Source: a virus
DNA: 26,460 nt
IMG/VR virus record: IMGVR_UViG_3300031707_000148
Coordinates: 1-26,460 of that record
Strand: one strand, 5' to 3'
Below the pieces are notes generated by a model. It was given only the letters and a program-made list of their open reading frames with translations, searched no databases and was not told the DNA's origin. The position numbers and the translations under genes are program-made. Positions within the stretch are counted from its first letter, which is position 1, and every line of letters begins with the position of its first letter. Of the stretch, positions 9,122 to 17,594 are shown one piece after another.

Positions 9122-9129
9122 CAAATATA
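9122..9129 (-). promoter_or_regulatory. Candidate Bacteroidota-type -7 promoter element
   Basis: The minus strand reads TATATTTGTA 14 bases before the ATG at 9107 and just after a terminator hairpin, so this could restart transcription for the tail genes. It matches TAnnTTTG exactly. A convincing -33 TTG is missing because the upstream spacer is taken up by the hairpin's T-run. Confidence 0.35.
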
Positions 9130-9132
9130 CAC

Positions 9133-9160
9133 AAAAAAAAGAGGTGTAGAAACACCTCTT
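9133..9160 (-). terminator. Rho-independent terminator after the 9188-9931 gene
   Basis: Read on the minus strand, AAGAGGTGT, a TTCT loop and ACACCTCTT form a perfect 9-base-pair stem. It is followed directly by a run of T (bases 9139-9133). It lies 28 bases after the stop of the gene at 9188-9931 and before the ring protein gene. Confidence 0.85.
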
Positions 9161-9187
9161 ATTAATCATTAAACTAAACAAAACAGA

Positions 9188-9931
9188 CTATATTGAACAA
9201 GCCTCTAACATTTTTAGTGAATCAAGCCCTTCATCGCTTTTCAGGTAAGAACCTGTTGCATCGTAAGGATCATCACCAAATGGTATCGACATCATTTTTT
9301 TCTTATTTGTAGGAGTATTAAACCATACTTCTTTGTCGTTATTACGCAAAGCTAATAATTTATTCTCAAAAAATTGTCTAATTTTTGCTTGGTAATTCAA
9401 CTCAGGATCGTTAATTATATTTAAAAACTCTCTTGGTTCTTGTCTAGCAAAAATTAAAATATCTCTTCTCAACTCTGCAGTAGATATTAACGAAGGGTCT
9501 TTACCAAACAATACTCTTGTAAGCATTTCAACTTGGTCAATTGATAATTGACGAGCTTCTATTAACGCATCTACTTCTATATTCATATCAGCAACTTCAT
9601 CAGAAGCTTCTTTTTCTTTATCTACCTCTGTAAATGTAACACCATTTAAAGGATGGTAATGTAAGAACTCTTGTAATACAGGATTGTTTTTTGGAACACT
9701 CAAAAATCCATCTTCAAAAACAATTGGCTCAAGAATAGCATTGCCATCTTGCTCATCTTCAAATGGTGACTTTTGATTTACTGAATATCGTAATGCACGA
9801 TTAACATTGTTTTTCTCATCAAACCACATCAAAGGGAATCTATGGTGGTTTCTAGATGGTAATGTATAGGATAGAGGACTACCCGATTTTAACTTGTAAA
9901 TTTTATTTACAGGTACTGTAGCTTTTGTCAT
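9188..9931 (-). CDS. Conserved phage protein encoded after the capsid gene, unknown function
   Basis: This 247-residue protein is not assigned. The N-terminal half (KIYKLKSGSPLSYTLPSRNH, FPLMWFDEKNNVNRALRY, FLSVPKNNPVLQEFLHYHP) appears to be a small mixed beta domain with several aromatic residues. Residues 100-200 are acidic and helical (EVADMNIEVDALIEARQLS, AELRRDILIFARQEPREFL). No signal peptide or membrane span is seen. The gene is bracketed by two strong terminators (9963-9996 before it and 9133-9160 after it), so its level may be set separately from both capsid and tail genes. It also has a doubled AATCAAAT leader. Its position, directly after the capsid gene, suggests a head-completion or head-bound protein. 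I recall similar proteins at the same place in environmental phage genomes, without a known role. Confidence 0.7.
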   Translation of the reverse strand: MTKATVPVNKIYKLKSGSPLSYTLPSRNHHRFPLMWFDEKNNVNRALRYSVNQKSPFEDEQDGNAILEPIVFEDGFLSVPKNNPVLQEFLHYHPLNGVTFTEVDKEKEASDEVADMNIEVDALIEARQLSIDQVEMLTRVLFGKDPSLISTAELRRDILIFARQEPREFLNIINDPELNYQAKIRQFFENKLLALRNNDKEVWFNTPTNKKKMMSIPFGDDPYDATGSYLKSDEGLDSLKMLEACSI

Positions 9932-9939
9932 TTTATATA

Positions 9940-9954
9940 ATTTGATTTGATTTT
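9940..9954 (-). promoter_or_regulatory. Doubled AATCAAAT leader motif
   Basis: The minus strand reads AAAATCAAATCAAAT, ending 8 bases before the ATG at 9931. The AAAATCAAAT core recurs before three other genes (starts at 12605, 24210 and 26031). It may act as an A-rich translation enhancer. Confidence 0.4.
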
Positions 9955-9962
9955 AAAAATAA

Positions 9963-9996
9963 TTAAAAAAAGCAGGGGATTTTAATGCCCCCTGCC
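9963..9996 (-). terminator. Rho-independent terminator after the major capsid gene
   Basis: On the minus strand GCAGGGG and CCCCTGC pair across a short AT-rich loop. The 7-pair GC stem is followed by a T-run (bases 9970-9964). It lies 20 bases after the capsid gene stop. It is the most GC-rich hairpin noticed in the window and should strongly limit read-through from the capsid transcript. Confidence 0.88.
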
Positions 9997-10015
9997 TTTA
10001 TATTTAACCTATATA

Positions 10016-11464
10016 CTATCCATAACGGAATAATACAAAGTTGTTTGCACCTAAAGTACATACACAACGCTCAGAAAGGAAGTTTACCTCCATTGCATCC
10101 AAGTCGCTTGTTTGAGCACCTCCGGCAGAACCTGTAATCCAAGTCTTGTATCTGCGATCTTCAGCTTCAGAAGCACGGTATCTAACGTGTAAGAATGGTC
10201 TCTTAGCGTTTTTACCCATGATTTGATCGTAAACTGAAGTAGAACCTGCAGGAACTAATAAACCTGTGATTGTACCTGTTGCAGTAGAAACAGCAGAGCT
10301 AAGACCACCACGCATTGTTGGATCGTTTAAGTATTTCCAATCAGACTTGTAGAAATCGTAACCTCTACGGAATCCTGTAAAACCTAAGTTTAACGCCATG
10401 CTTACATCGTTGTCAAATAGACCATAAGATGCAGAAGCTGCAGGACTACCACCGTTGAAACCATTCAATGTAGCTAACATGTTGTCGATGTCAAAAGACA
10501 ATCCACGATTTACAAACACTACATTTTCTTCAATAGCACCTTGCTTATCCAAACGAGAAACGATTGAATCCCAATCAGTAAGTGTAGTTGGAGTACCACC
10601 ACCCCATACATTACCACGATTGTTTACAACGTAGAAAACACCTTCAGAACCTGCAGTACCTGCTTGACCTACTACACCTAATTGAGCTAATGCTCCTGAA
10701 CCTACTTCAGCAGGAACAGCTTCAATCATTGCAGTCTCTAAGTAATCTTCAAAGCGTAAACGAGTCTCATGCTCTGATTTCAAATACCAAAGGTATCCTG
10801 TAGCACCATTCTCAGATGTTACTTCAACCCATCCAATTTGAGCCATATCAGAACCATTAACAATGTACTTGTCTTTAATGATAATAGGCTTGTTGGTGTA
10901 GATATCGTCATCAGCTTCTAAAGAACCAATCATTCCGTTTGTTCCTTTTTTGAATTCAGAACCGTAAATGAATACAGTACATTGAGTAGCTCCACCACCT
11001 GCTATAGGGAATGTTTGACCACCTGCTTCATAATATGCAATTGTAAATGTCAATGTTCCAACAGCAGTAACAACGGCTTTGTTAAAAAGACCTGAGGTAT
11101 TATTTTGAATCATTACTGTTTGTCCAACACGAATTGCAACTTGAGTAACTCCTGTATCAGCTACTGTGATTGTTGCTATATTAGAAGCAGCAGCTGCATT
11201 TGAAGTACAATTTGTGTATTTAATGTGTAAACGACCTTGTTCTGCCCATTTGATTTGGTCAGAGTTAGAAGGCATTTCAGCACCTACCATTCTTAAGAAT
11301 GAAGATACCGTTCTGTTACCATAACGCTCAAATTCTTTCTCATAAGTATCAGGTAGATACTGATTCAAAAATTTGAAGTCGGTAATGTAATTTGTTGATA
11401 ACGCCATTTGCTGCGGTGCCGGTTGCAACGCAAAGGTGGGGTTATTTAATAAAGCACTTGCCAT
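10016..11464 (-). CDS. Major capsid protein (HK97-fold type)
   Basis: This 482-residue protein forms the phage shell. Its place after portal and scaffold, its length and its style fit the HK97-fold capsid proteins of crAss-like and related phages. Residues 20-70 (LSTNYITDFKFLNQYLPDTY, FERYGNRTVSSFLRM) form an N-terminal arm. Residues 84-168 look like an inserted beta domain rich in Thr, Val and Ala (VAIRVGQTVMIQNN, LTFTIAYYEAGGQTF). Residues 169-215 (GSEFKKGTNGMIGSL to IIIKDKYIVNG) resemble the E-loop region, and EDRRYKTWITGSAG with the final ANNFVLFRYG lies in the core. No protease or cleavage site is evident. Codon choice looks richer in G and C than in neighbours, as expected of the most highly expressed gene. 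A strong terminator follows. Confidence 0.85.
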   Translation of the reverse strand: MASALLNNPTFALQPAPQQMALSTNYITDFKFLNQYLPDTYEKEFERYGNRTVSSFLRMVGAEMPSNSDQIKWAEQGRLHIKYTNCTSNAAAASNIATITVADTGVTQVAIRVGQTVMIQNNTSGLFNKAVVTAVGTLTFTIAYYEAGGQTFPIAGGGATQCTVFIYGSEFKKGTNGMIGSLEADDDIYTNKPIIIKDKYIVNGSDMAQIGWVEVTSENGATGYLWYLKSEHETRLRFEDYLETAMIEAVPAEVGSGALAQLGVVGQAGTAGSEGVFYVVNNRGNVWGGGTPTTLTDWDSIVSRLDKQGAIEENVVFVNRGLSFDIDNMLATLNGFNGGSPAASASYGLFDNDVSMALNLGFTGFRRGYDFYKSDWKYLNDPTMRGGLSSAVSTATGTITGLLVPAGSTSVYDQIMGKNAKRPFLHVRYRASEAEDRRYKTWITGSAGGAQTSDLDAMEVNFLSERCVCTLGANNFVLFRYG

Positions 11465-11483
11465 TTTTTAATGTTTTAAATTT

Positions 11484-12605
11484 TTAAGATTTTTTTATAC
11501 TTCGGATTTTTAAACTCTTCCCGGAGTCGGGGTTAACCGCTTTTACTTGCATTCCATCCGTAAAATTAGAAGCTTCAGGTGCTCTACGTTCAGACATGTT
11601 AATGTTTTTGATCTTTCGCATACTGTCTTCAGTAGCATCAGATTGTCCCTGTTCGTAGAAAAACTTAGCAAATTTATCAGGATTCATTGCAATCGCTAAC
11701 GACCTGTGATATCCAACCGAATCTTTCATTAAGCCGCTTTCATCTAAAAACTTACTTATAAAGCTTGATGGATTAAGCTGTACTTTTTTTAACTCAGATG
11801 CGTCTGAAGGTGAAAATGAAAAAGCCTTGTCATTAATTTTAAACTCAAAACCTTTGAATTCATTAGTGAAAAGCTCATTTGTTTTCTGTTCAAACCATCC
11901 ACGTTTTCTTTCGTTTTCTTCCTGTATGGTCTTAGCTTGTGTTGTATATTGCTTGTAAGCTTCAAACTCTTCTTTTTCCTCATTAGAAAGAGATGACCCA
12001 CTTGACTCAAGAGGTATCTTGTACTTTTCTTTTTGGTCATTAAAGAATTTTTTTGCTTCAGCAACAACTTTCTTTTTTGCTATTTTTATTTTTTTAATTG
12101 TAGACTCATCATCAATATCTTCATCATATCTATAATCATCCATCAATGTTTCAATGTCATCTTCATCAAGACCTTCTTGTGTAGAAGTAAGATAATCTTT
12201 TAATAAATCATCTGAATCCATAGAATCAAAGTCTTTCTTTAGTTTAAGAAAATCTTCAAATCCTCTGCCTGTTTCTTTCTTATACTTCATATAAGCAGAA
12301 ACATCTTCAGGAAGTTCTTCTGCTTCTTTTCTTTCAGCCATTAACTCTTCAAAAGAATTAATTTGCTTATTATATCTTTTACCAATAAATGAAAGAACTT
12401 TTTCTTCGCTTAAATCATCTTCAACTTGTTCAGATTCGGCTTGAACTTGCTCAGGTTCAGGTTGAACTTCTTCTGTAGGTTTTATTGAGAAATCAACTCT
12501 GCCACCACCATTTAATTCAGCTTCATGCTTTTCTAATAAAACTTGTTCTACTTCTTGAGCACTTTTTGGCTCAACTACATCTAATGATTTTACTTTAAAT
12601 TCCAT
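11484..12605 (-). CDS. Capsid scaffolding protein
   Basis: This 373-residue protein is highly charged (Glu, Asp and Lys-rich) with long helical and coiled-coil stretches. Examples are SEEKVLSFIGKRYNKQINS, FEELMAERKEAEELPED, the acidic EGLDEDDIETLMDDY, and SLSNEEKEEFEAYKQY. Composition, size and its place between portal and capsid genes are those of a scaffold, the internal core on which capsid protein assembles and which leaves before DNA entry. The C-terminus ends in a basic segment (MQVKAVNPDSGKSLKIRSIK), which could contact the capsid shell, as scaffold C-termini do in several phages. The capsid gene starts 19 bases later. The start at 12605 is preceded by AAAATCAAAT and a possible -7 element. 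Confidence 0.8.
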   Translation of the reverse strand: MEFKVKSLDVVEPKSAQEVEQVLLEKHEAELNGGGRVDFSIKPTEEVQPEPEQVQAESEQVEDDLSEEKVLSFIGKRYNKQINSFEELMAERKEAEELPEDVSAYMKYKKETGRGFEDFLKLKKDFDSMDSDDLLKDYLTSTQEGLDEDDIETLMDDYRYDEDIDDESTIKKIKIAKKKVVAEAKKFFNDQKEKYKIPLESSGSSLSNEEKEEFEAYKQYTTQAKTIQEENERKRGWFEQKTNELFTNEFKGFEFKINDKAFSFSPSDASELKKVQLNPSSFISKFLDESGLMKDSVGYHRSLAIAMNPDKFAKFFYEQGQSDATEDSMRKIKNINMSERRAPEASNFTDGMQVKAVNPDSGKSLKIRSIKKS

Positions 12606-12609
12606 TTTA

Positions 12610-12619
12610 ATTTGATTTT
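12610..12619 (-). promoter_or_regulatory. AAAATCAAAT leader motif before the scaffold gene
   Basis: The minus strand reads AAAATCAAAT, ending 4 bases before the ATG at 12605. The same ten bases precede the starts at 24210 and 26031 at a distance of 3 bases. Confidence 0.4.
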
Positions 12620-12627
12620 ATTTATTA

Positions 12628-12635
12628 CAAAATTA
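12628..12635 (-). promoter_or_regulatory. Candidate -7 promoter element before scaffold and capsid genes
   Basis: The minus strand reads TATAATTTTGTA, containing TAATTTTG, an exact TAnnTTTG match. It is 22 bases before the scaffold ATG, in the 48-base gap after the portal gene. A TTTG lies about 29 bases further upstream, which is more than the usual spacing, so the promoter is tentative. Confidence 0.4.
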
Positions 12636-12653
12636 TACATTTTTTATTACATT

Positions 12654-15089
12654 TTATCGAGGCTCAAATTCAGCTAAGTCAAAACCATCAAGACTGTCCT
12701 CATTTGATTCAAAATTCAACGGAGGTAAATTGTTTTTCCTTTGGTCTATTAACTTTGATTGCTGCGTATTTTGAATGCTTATTCTTTTGTCCTTAGCTAC
12801 TTCTTTCTCTTTTTCTCTTTGTGTTGTATTACCAATCTCCATATCGTAAAGTCTTTGGTTATACTGAAACTCTTCTGCCATTAACTGAGATTTCAATTGA
12901 GCTTGTTGTTGCATTTTTTGCATATCAAACTGAACTTCCATTTGTTTTATTTTTATCTTAGCATTGGTTTCCATCTCAATTTTTTGCATTGCTGTTTGCC
13001 CTGCTAGTTGTTGAGATTGCATTTGTTGTTGAGCAATCATTGCTTGTTGCTGCATCTTCATCTTCTCTTCTCTATCATTCTTCTTAACTCGCTTCATCTT
13101 TAGCAATTGATTAGCAAGCTTTATATTCTTAATCTCTCTTATGTCTATAGCATCTTCAAGGTTTATGTCGCCCTTAGATAATGCCATTTGTATATTGCCT
13201 TCAAGTTGAGCTCTTTGCTCTTCGTCAGGAGACAATTCAATAAAAATACCAAAGTCGTATATGTATAAATCAGAGATGTCATTTAGTATAGAAACATTGT
13301 ACTTGCCTATTTTATTTACAAAGTCATCTTTAAAGTCAGCGTACTCCAATATATCTCCAATCCTGTACGTTAATGCTTCTGCTATTGTTTTGTAAATAAA
13401 TAAACCACCTTCAAGAATATGTCTTGTTGCGGTATTTGAATTTAATGCTGCCAACTTCTGTACACCAACTAATGAGTTAGGATCAGGCATTGAGCCGTCC
13501 CTAGCCTCGTTTAAGCCTGTTACAGCCCTTATCATATCCATGTAATGATTATAGTTAGTTATAAGCATTTGCGTCTTGCTTGCGCCTGAATTAGACGTAA
13601 GCTGTGTAATTGGTATTCTTGCATTATTAAACTCGCCATCTTGCGTATAACTTCTTCCTATAACACTACCTGTTTGGAAGTACAATCTTAATGCGTCTTC
13701 AGGATTGTATGCCGCACCTGTACCCAAGTCAATCTCATTTAAACCATCAGCGTCTATAAATACACCATCAGGGACAACACGAGCTATTACTTGCTGTAGT
13801 TTCAAATGACTTATCTGAATCAAATCAGCAAATGGAATCATTCTACGAACCAACGACTCGATTGCACCCTTGTACATACGAGGAGCACAAGCTACATAGT
13901 TTGGTATTGCATGTTGTGACGCTGACTTAGGTCTAACCATATTCTCAGACATCTCCCACTTCAATAAGATATTAGAACCCATTACCATTATTCCTTCATA
14001 CCAAACATCAATTGTCTTTTCTAACTTCTCAAAATTACCTTCCTCCATCATTTCGTTTGGAGGATTGAATGTATCGTCTTTCTCAATTACACGAGAACCG
14101 CCATTTTCAAGTATTTTTTTCTTGTAAACAACCTTCTTAGTAGTCTTGTAATTAAAATACATTAATGTACAAGTATCTCTATTGAATAAACTGTTCTCAT
14201 AGAATCTTGCTACGTTATAGTAATCATACCAACCTTGACTTTGTTGTGATATTTGTTGAAGGTCATCTTTAGTTAAAGTTTGATCTATTTTCAAAAGTTC
14301 TGTCATTGGAAGCGTTTTAATCTCACCCCAATAAAAACAATCCTTAAAGTAAGGGTCTTCAGTATAACTATAAACAATATTAGCAGGATCTACGTAAGAT
14401 ATTTTAACTCCTGCGCCGGGAAGAAATTCATGCTTTGCTACTCCTATACCAAGTATAGTCATATCATAGTCAACCCTTCTTCTTGTTTCATCATAATGAT
14501 TCTCTTCAAAAATAGTATTTATAGCAGTCTCTTCGGCAATCTCAATAGCAGGTTTGTAGTTTAACTGCATGTATAAGTTCAACTCGTCATCAGTTTCAGG
14601 AAGCTCATCGGGGTCCATTGTAAATGCATCAACGCCTGTCTTTTCTTTTATGGTTGTCAAGATTTCTTTAGAAGCCATCTCTGACTCCATTGCATCTTGA
14701 TACTTGTTTCTTTTAGCTTGAGACATAGCGTCTTGAGCATATGCTTTTACTTTAAAAAGTCTATCCGACATTCCATTTACTACAATATCAACAAACTTTG
14801 GTATAATAGGAATAGGAGTCCAATCTATATTTAAGTATGACAAATCTCCATCAATAGCCAATTCATTTTTGTATTTAGCTACAGACTGCTCGCCTCTTGC
14901 ATATAATCTTAGTCTATGAAATTCTCTCCATTGGCTATAATATCTACAAGAAGTTCCGTCTTTTCTAAACCATTCATATTGAATGGCTTGACCTACTTGC
15001 AAACCAAAAGAATCAGATGCCTTCTCAGCATCTGTTGCCATTTGTGTTGGAAAATTTGTAGATACTATGTCTATTAATATATCTTTCAT
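12654..15089 (-). CDS. Portal protein
   Basis: This 811-residue protein is the portal, the 12-subunit ring at one capsid vertex through which DNA enters and leaves. The block at residues 51-106 (RLRLYARGEQSVAKYKNEL, IDGDLSYLNIDWTPIPIIP, KFVDIVVNGMSDRL) is characteristic of the large portals of crAss-like and other Bacteroidota phages. The middle contains further portal-type elements (VDYDMTILGIGVAKHEFLPG, KISYVDPANIVYSYTEDPYF, ARDGSMPDPNSLVGVQKLA). Residues 677-790 form a Gln/Met/Lys-rich long helix (MKMQQQAMIAQQQMQSQQLA and on), suggesting an extended C-terminal barrel that projects into the capsid. The start overlaps the terminase stop in ATGA. Confidence is high from the motif block, length and neighbours. 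Confidence 0.9.
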   Translation of the reverse strand: MKDILIDIVSTNFPTQMATDAEKASDSFGLQVGQAIQYEWFRKDGTSCRYYSQWREFHRLRLYARGEQSVAKYKNELAIDGDLSYLNIDWTPIPIIPKFVDIVVNGMSDRLFKVKAYAQDAMSQAKRNKYQDAMESEMASKEILTTIKEKTGVDAFTMDPDELPETDDELNLYMQLNYKPAIEIAEETAINTIFEENHYDETRRRVDYDMTILGIGVAKHEFLPGAGVKISYVDPANIVYSYTEDPYFKDCFYWGEIKTLPMTELLKIDQTLTKDDLQQISQQSQGWYDYYNVARFYENSLFNRDTCTLMYFNYKTTKKVVYKKKILENGGSRVIEKDDTFNPPNEMMEEGNFEKLEKTIDVWYEGIMVMGSNILLKWEMSENMVRPKSASQHAIPNYVACAPRMYKGAIESLVRRMIPFADLIQISHLKLQQVIARVVPDGVFIDADGLNEIDLGTGAAYNPEDALRLYFQTGSVIGRSYTQDGEFNNARIPITQLTSNSGASKTQMLITNYNHYMDMIRAVTGLNEARDGSMPDPNSLVGVQKLAALNSNTATRHILEGGLFIYKTIAEALTYRIGDILEYADFKDDFVNKIGKYNVSILNDISDLYIYDFGIFIELSPDEEQRAQLEGNIQMALSKGDINLEDAIDIREIKNIKLANQLLKMKRVKKNDREEKMKMQQQAMIAQQQMQSQQLAGQTAMQKIEMETNAKIKIKQMEVQFDMQKMQQQAQLKSQLMAEEFQYNQRLYDMEIGNTTQREKEKEVAKDKRISIQNTQQSKLIDQRKNNLPPLNFESNEDSLDGFDLAEFEPR

Positions 15090-17335
15090 CGAATTATTTG
15101 ACTTGTTGTACCATCATTGCTATACCTTGCGAAGTTAATACTAATTTTTGATTCTTTTTTTTCAGGAACATACATATGTTTTTGATTAGCCATAATTGCC
15201 AATCCTGAACTTATAGCCGCATCAAATTTAGTTCTGTCGTTAATATCAAACTTTGCCCAATCTTCTAATGTTCTTGTAAATGGCATTGTACCCATTTCAT
15301 CTGAACCTCTATACGCACCTACTAAATCCATTCCTATGTATCGCTCAATGTAAGACTCGATTGCGGATGCATGCGATTGTTTTACATCTTCAGAAGAGTT
15401 TGGTATACCACCAAGTTCTCTTTCTGTTTTTGTTAGTTTAGCATATTGCTTATCAGGTCTATTCATACAAAAATTCCTATAACCTCTATTTTTAAAATGG
15501 TATAGTAATCTTGGTTTGTTATTCTCAATAAGCACAGGCATACCATAAAACACACAAGCCATTAATACATCTTCAAAAAATATCTCAGCCGTCTGAGGTC
15601 GTGCTATATATTCTAAAAAAAACTCGTTTGCAGGGCCTTCATCCATATGAAATTTAGTCATTCCATGTAATGCTCCATTAGAACCTCTACCCCCCACTAC
15701 TGCAGATATATCATAGGGATCGCAACCAAATGAACCTATGTGCTCGTTACCGGGATAAAATAACTCTCCTCTTCTATAAACATTATTTTGTAAATGCTTA
15801 TTAGGAATCCAACTTACTAAAAATCTACCATTTCTATCAGGTGTCCATACTACTGTACTATCCTTGTCTCCATCTTTCCAATGAAAAGAACCTTTTGTTA
15901 TATAATGTTCTTTAATCATTGAGTCGTTATAATCAATCTGTTGGTATATTTTAGTAAGATTAAATAAAGCTTCTTTGCTTTCATCTCTAAACGCATGTGA
16001 TTCAGTACGTGGAAACTGTCTATAAAACTCATTCAAAGCATCAGCATCATTTTTTAACGAATCAACCTCTGCTTCCCAATAATCTAATGCGCCATTTTTT
16101 ATAACCCCCCCATCAACACCTTCTATTTCTTGCAATGGCTTTCTAAATACAGGCATGCCATATCTATCAATAAAGCCTTCCATGTTCCATTCCATAGGTA
16201 TAAACAAAGCATATAGCCCTGACTTTGTTTGCCCATTAGCATTTCTTGAATGTATACGTGAATCTTCGTATAGCTTTTTAAAGTTATCTCCACCCTTGCT
16301 TAAAGCATTTGATGTAGAACCCATCATACACTTGCCAATCACTTTACTACCTAATCTCAAACAAGTTTTAGTTACCCTCCAATTGTTCAATATATTGTTT
16401 GGCTTAATCCACTTACCACTCTCGTCATGAGCCAAAAACAACAACTTCTCACCATCATAAGAGTTCTCTTCTGTATTCTTCCAATCTATTGTGGTATCCA
16501 ATCCATCCATATCATTGTTGCCCACATTGTGCATGTTCTTTTTAGTAATTTTAGATGCAGGTATCCTAAATGCCAACTCAGCTTTTGGTTTATCCATGCC
16601 ATCCATAATAGGTCTAAAAAAAAACGGTAATCTGTTATTTATTGGAACAACTTTGTCGGTAAACATTTTTTTAGCATCACTACCTGTTTTTGATAGGATA
16701 CCAATACGAGAGTCCCTTGCAAGTGTTCCTATATTTATACACTCTGATGATGACATAAATGAAAATCCTGAACGTCTTATTTTTAAGTATATCATACCAA
16801 AAGACCTGTAGTCTGCTCTGCATGCTTCCCAAAAAATAAAATATATTCTGTTTGCTTCTCTAAAGTCAGGATAGCCAATATCAATACTTGCCCATTGAAG
16901 ATACATCCAATGCGAACCTGTTATATAAGTCTTTACACCATTGTTCATAAACCAAAAACCATTCTCTCTATAATCAAACTGCTGTTCAATATAGTCTATC
17001 CAACGGTCTTTAAATTGAGGAGGCATTTCGTTCCAATGAAATATTGACTTCATTTTTGACAAATCTTTTGGTATCTCTTCTCTTTGCCAATATTGCTTTG
17101 ATTTGTCTGTATCTCTTTGAGATATTTTATCAGGATATTCGGGGAGTGCTATAAGTAGACCTGATATGTTTATAATTTCACCAATCTGTCCTGTTCTTGA
17201 AATGACTACTAAGTCATACTTGTCGTTATACCCATATACCCAACTTCTTGCCTTGTTTTTCTTAACAAGTTCATTTGTAGGTACATATTCATGTGCTACA
17301 CTATAAATTGTATTATTTAGACCTTCTCTCTGCAA
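15086..17335 (-). CDS. terL: Terminase large subunit (DNA-packaging ATPase and nuclease)
   Basis: This 749-residue protein drives DNA packaging. The ATPase half has a deviant Walker A loop at residues 185-197 (KIRRSGFSFMSSS), a Walker B at 298-305 (LLFLAHDE; D304, E305) and a likely motif III at about 338-343 (MMGSTS). The C-terminal nuclease shows FGCDPYD (D539), VLIENN (E604) and a helix around SHASAIESYIERYIGMD, in the order of the RNase H-like terminase nuclease. Length and motifs match crAss-like terminases. The only plausible start is TTG at 17335-17333. No ATG occurs in this frame before residue 95, and an in-frame stop lies about 48 bases upstream. This start overlaps the small upstream gene by 23 bases. 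The end overlaps the portal start in ATGA. Confidence 0.93.
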   Translation of the reverse strand: MQREGLNNTIYSVAHEYVPTNELVKKNKARSWVYGYNDKYDLVVISRTGQIGEIINISGLLIALPEYPDKISQRDTDKSKQYWQREEIPKDLSKMKSIFHWNEMPPQFKDRWIDYIEQQFDYRENGFWFMNNGVKTYITGSHWMYLQWASIDIGYPDFREANRIYFIFWEACRADYRSFGMIYLKIRRSGFSFMSSSECINIGTLARDSRIGILSKTGSDAKKMFTDKVVPINNRLPFFFRPIMDGMDKPKAELAFRIPASKITKKNMHNVGNNDMDGLDTTIDWKNTEENSYDGEKLLFLAHDESGKWIKPNNILNNWRVTKTCLRLGSKVIGKCMMGSTSNALSKGGDNFKKLYEDSRIHSRNANGQTKSGLYALFIPMEWNMEGFIDRYGMPVFRKPLQEIEGVDGGVIKNGALDYWEAEVDSLKNDADALNEFYRQFPRTESHAFRDESKEALFNLTKIYQQIDYNDSMIKEHYITKGSFHWKDGDKDSTVVWTPDRNGRFLVSWIPNKHLQNNVYRRGELFYPGNEHIGSFGCDPYDISAVVGGRGSNGALHGMTKFHMDEGPANEFFLEYIARPQTAEIFFEDVLMACVFYGMPVLIENNKPRLLYHFKNRGYRNFCMNRPDKQYAKLTKTERELGGIPNSSEDVKQSHASAIESYIERYIGMDLVGAYRGSDEMGTMPFTRTLEDWAKFDINDRTKFDAAISSGLAIMANQKHMYVPEKKESKISINFARYSNDGTTSQIIR

Positions 17336-17594
17336 ATCCTTGTTTTGTATCTGTTTTACTAATACCTCTATCCATAGAGTCTATGTTTTCTCTTTCCAAT
17401 TCAATTCTGCTTAGTATTTCAAACGCATCAAATATTGCTAACTTTTTTGACATTGCTGCATTCTTAAGTTTGTCGGCAGATAAGTCATCGTCTGAATTCA
17501 TTTTTATAATGTCTTCTTCTGCAACTTTAATAAGTTGTTCAACCGCTTTATGACCTGCTGCAATTATTTTTAATTTAACTTCTTTAATGTTCAT
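17313..17594 (-). CDS. Small helical protein, candidate terminase small subunit
   Basis: This 93-residue protein is entirely helical (MNIKEVKLKIIAAGHKAVEQ, SADKLKNAAMSKKLAIFDAF, EILSRIELERENIDSM) with a basic C-terminus (GFAERRSK). It lies directly upstream of the large terminase gene and overlaps it by 23 bases, and overlaps the preceding gene in ATGA. Short helical proteins at this position in Bacteroidota phages are often the DNA-binding small terminase, which oligomerises on the packaging site. No helix-turn-helix is obvious, so the role is inferred mainly from position and tight coupling. The protein is shorter than most small terminases (about 140-180 residues). Confidence 0.55.
   Translation of the reverse strand: MNIKEVKLKIIAAGHKAVEQLIKVAEEDIIKMNSDDDLSADKLKNAAMSKKLAIFDAFEILSRIELERENIDSMDRGISKTDTKQGFAERRSK

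Noticed and set aside
11789-12067. Minus-strand frame inside the scaffold gene
   Set aside because: It is an out-of-frame shadow of the Lys/Glu-rich scaffold coding sequence.
15086-17335. Frameshift between the small gene and terminase
   Set aside because: Considered because the large subunit lacks an ATG. The TTG start explains the layout without invoking a shift, and the small gene has its own stop.
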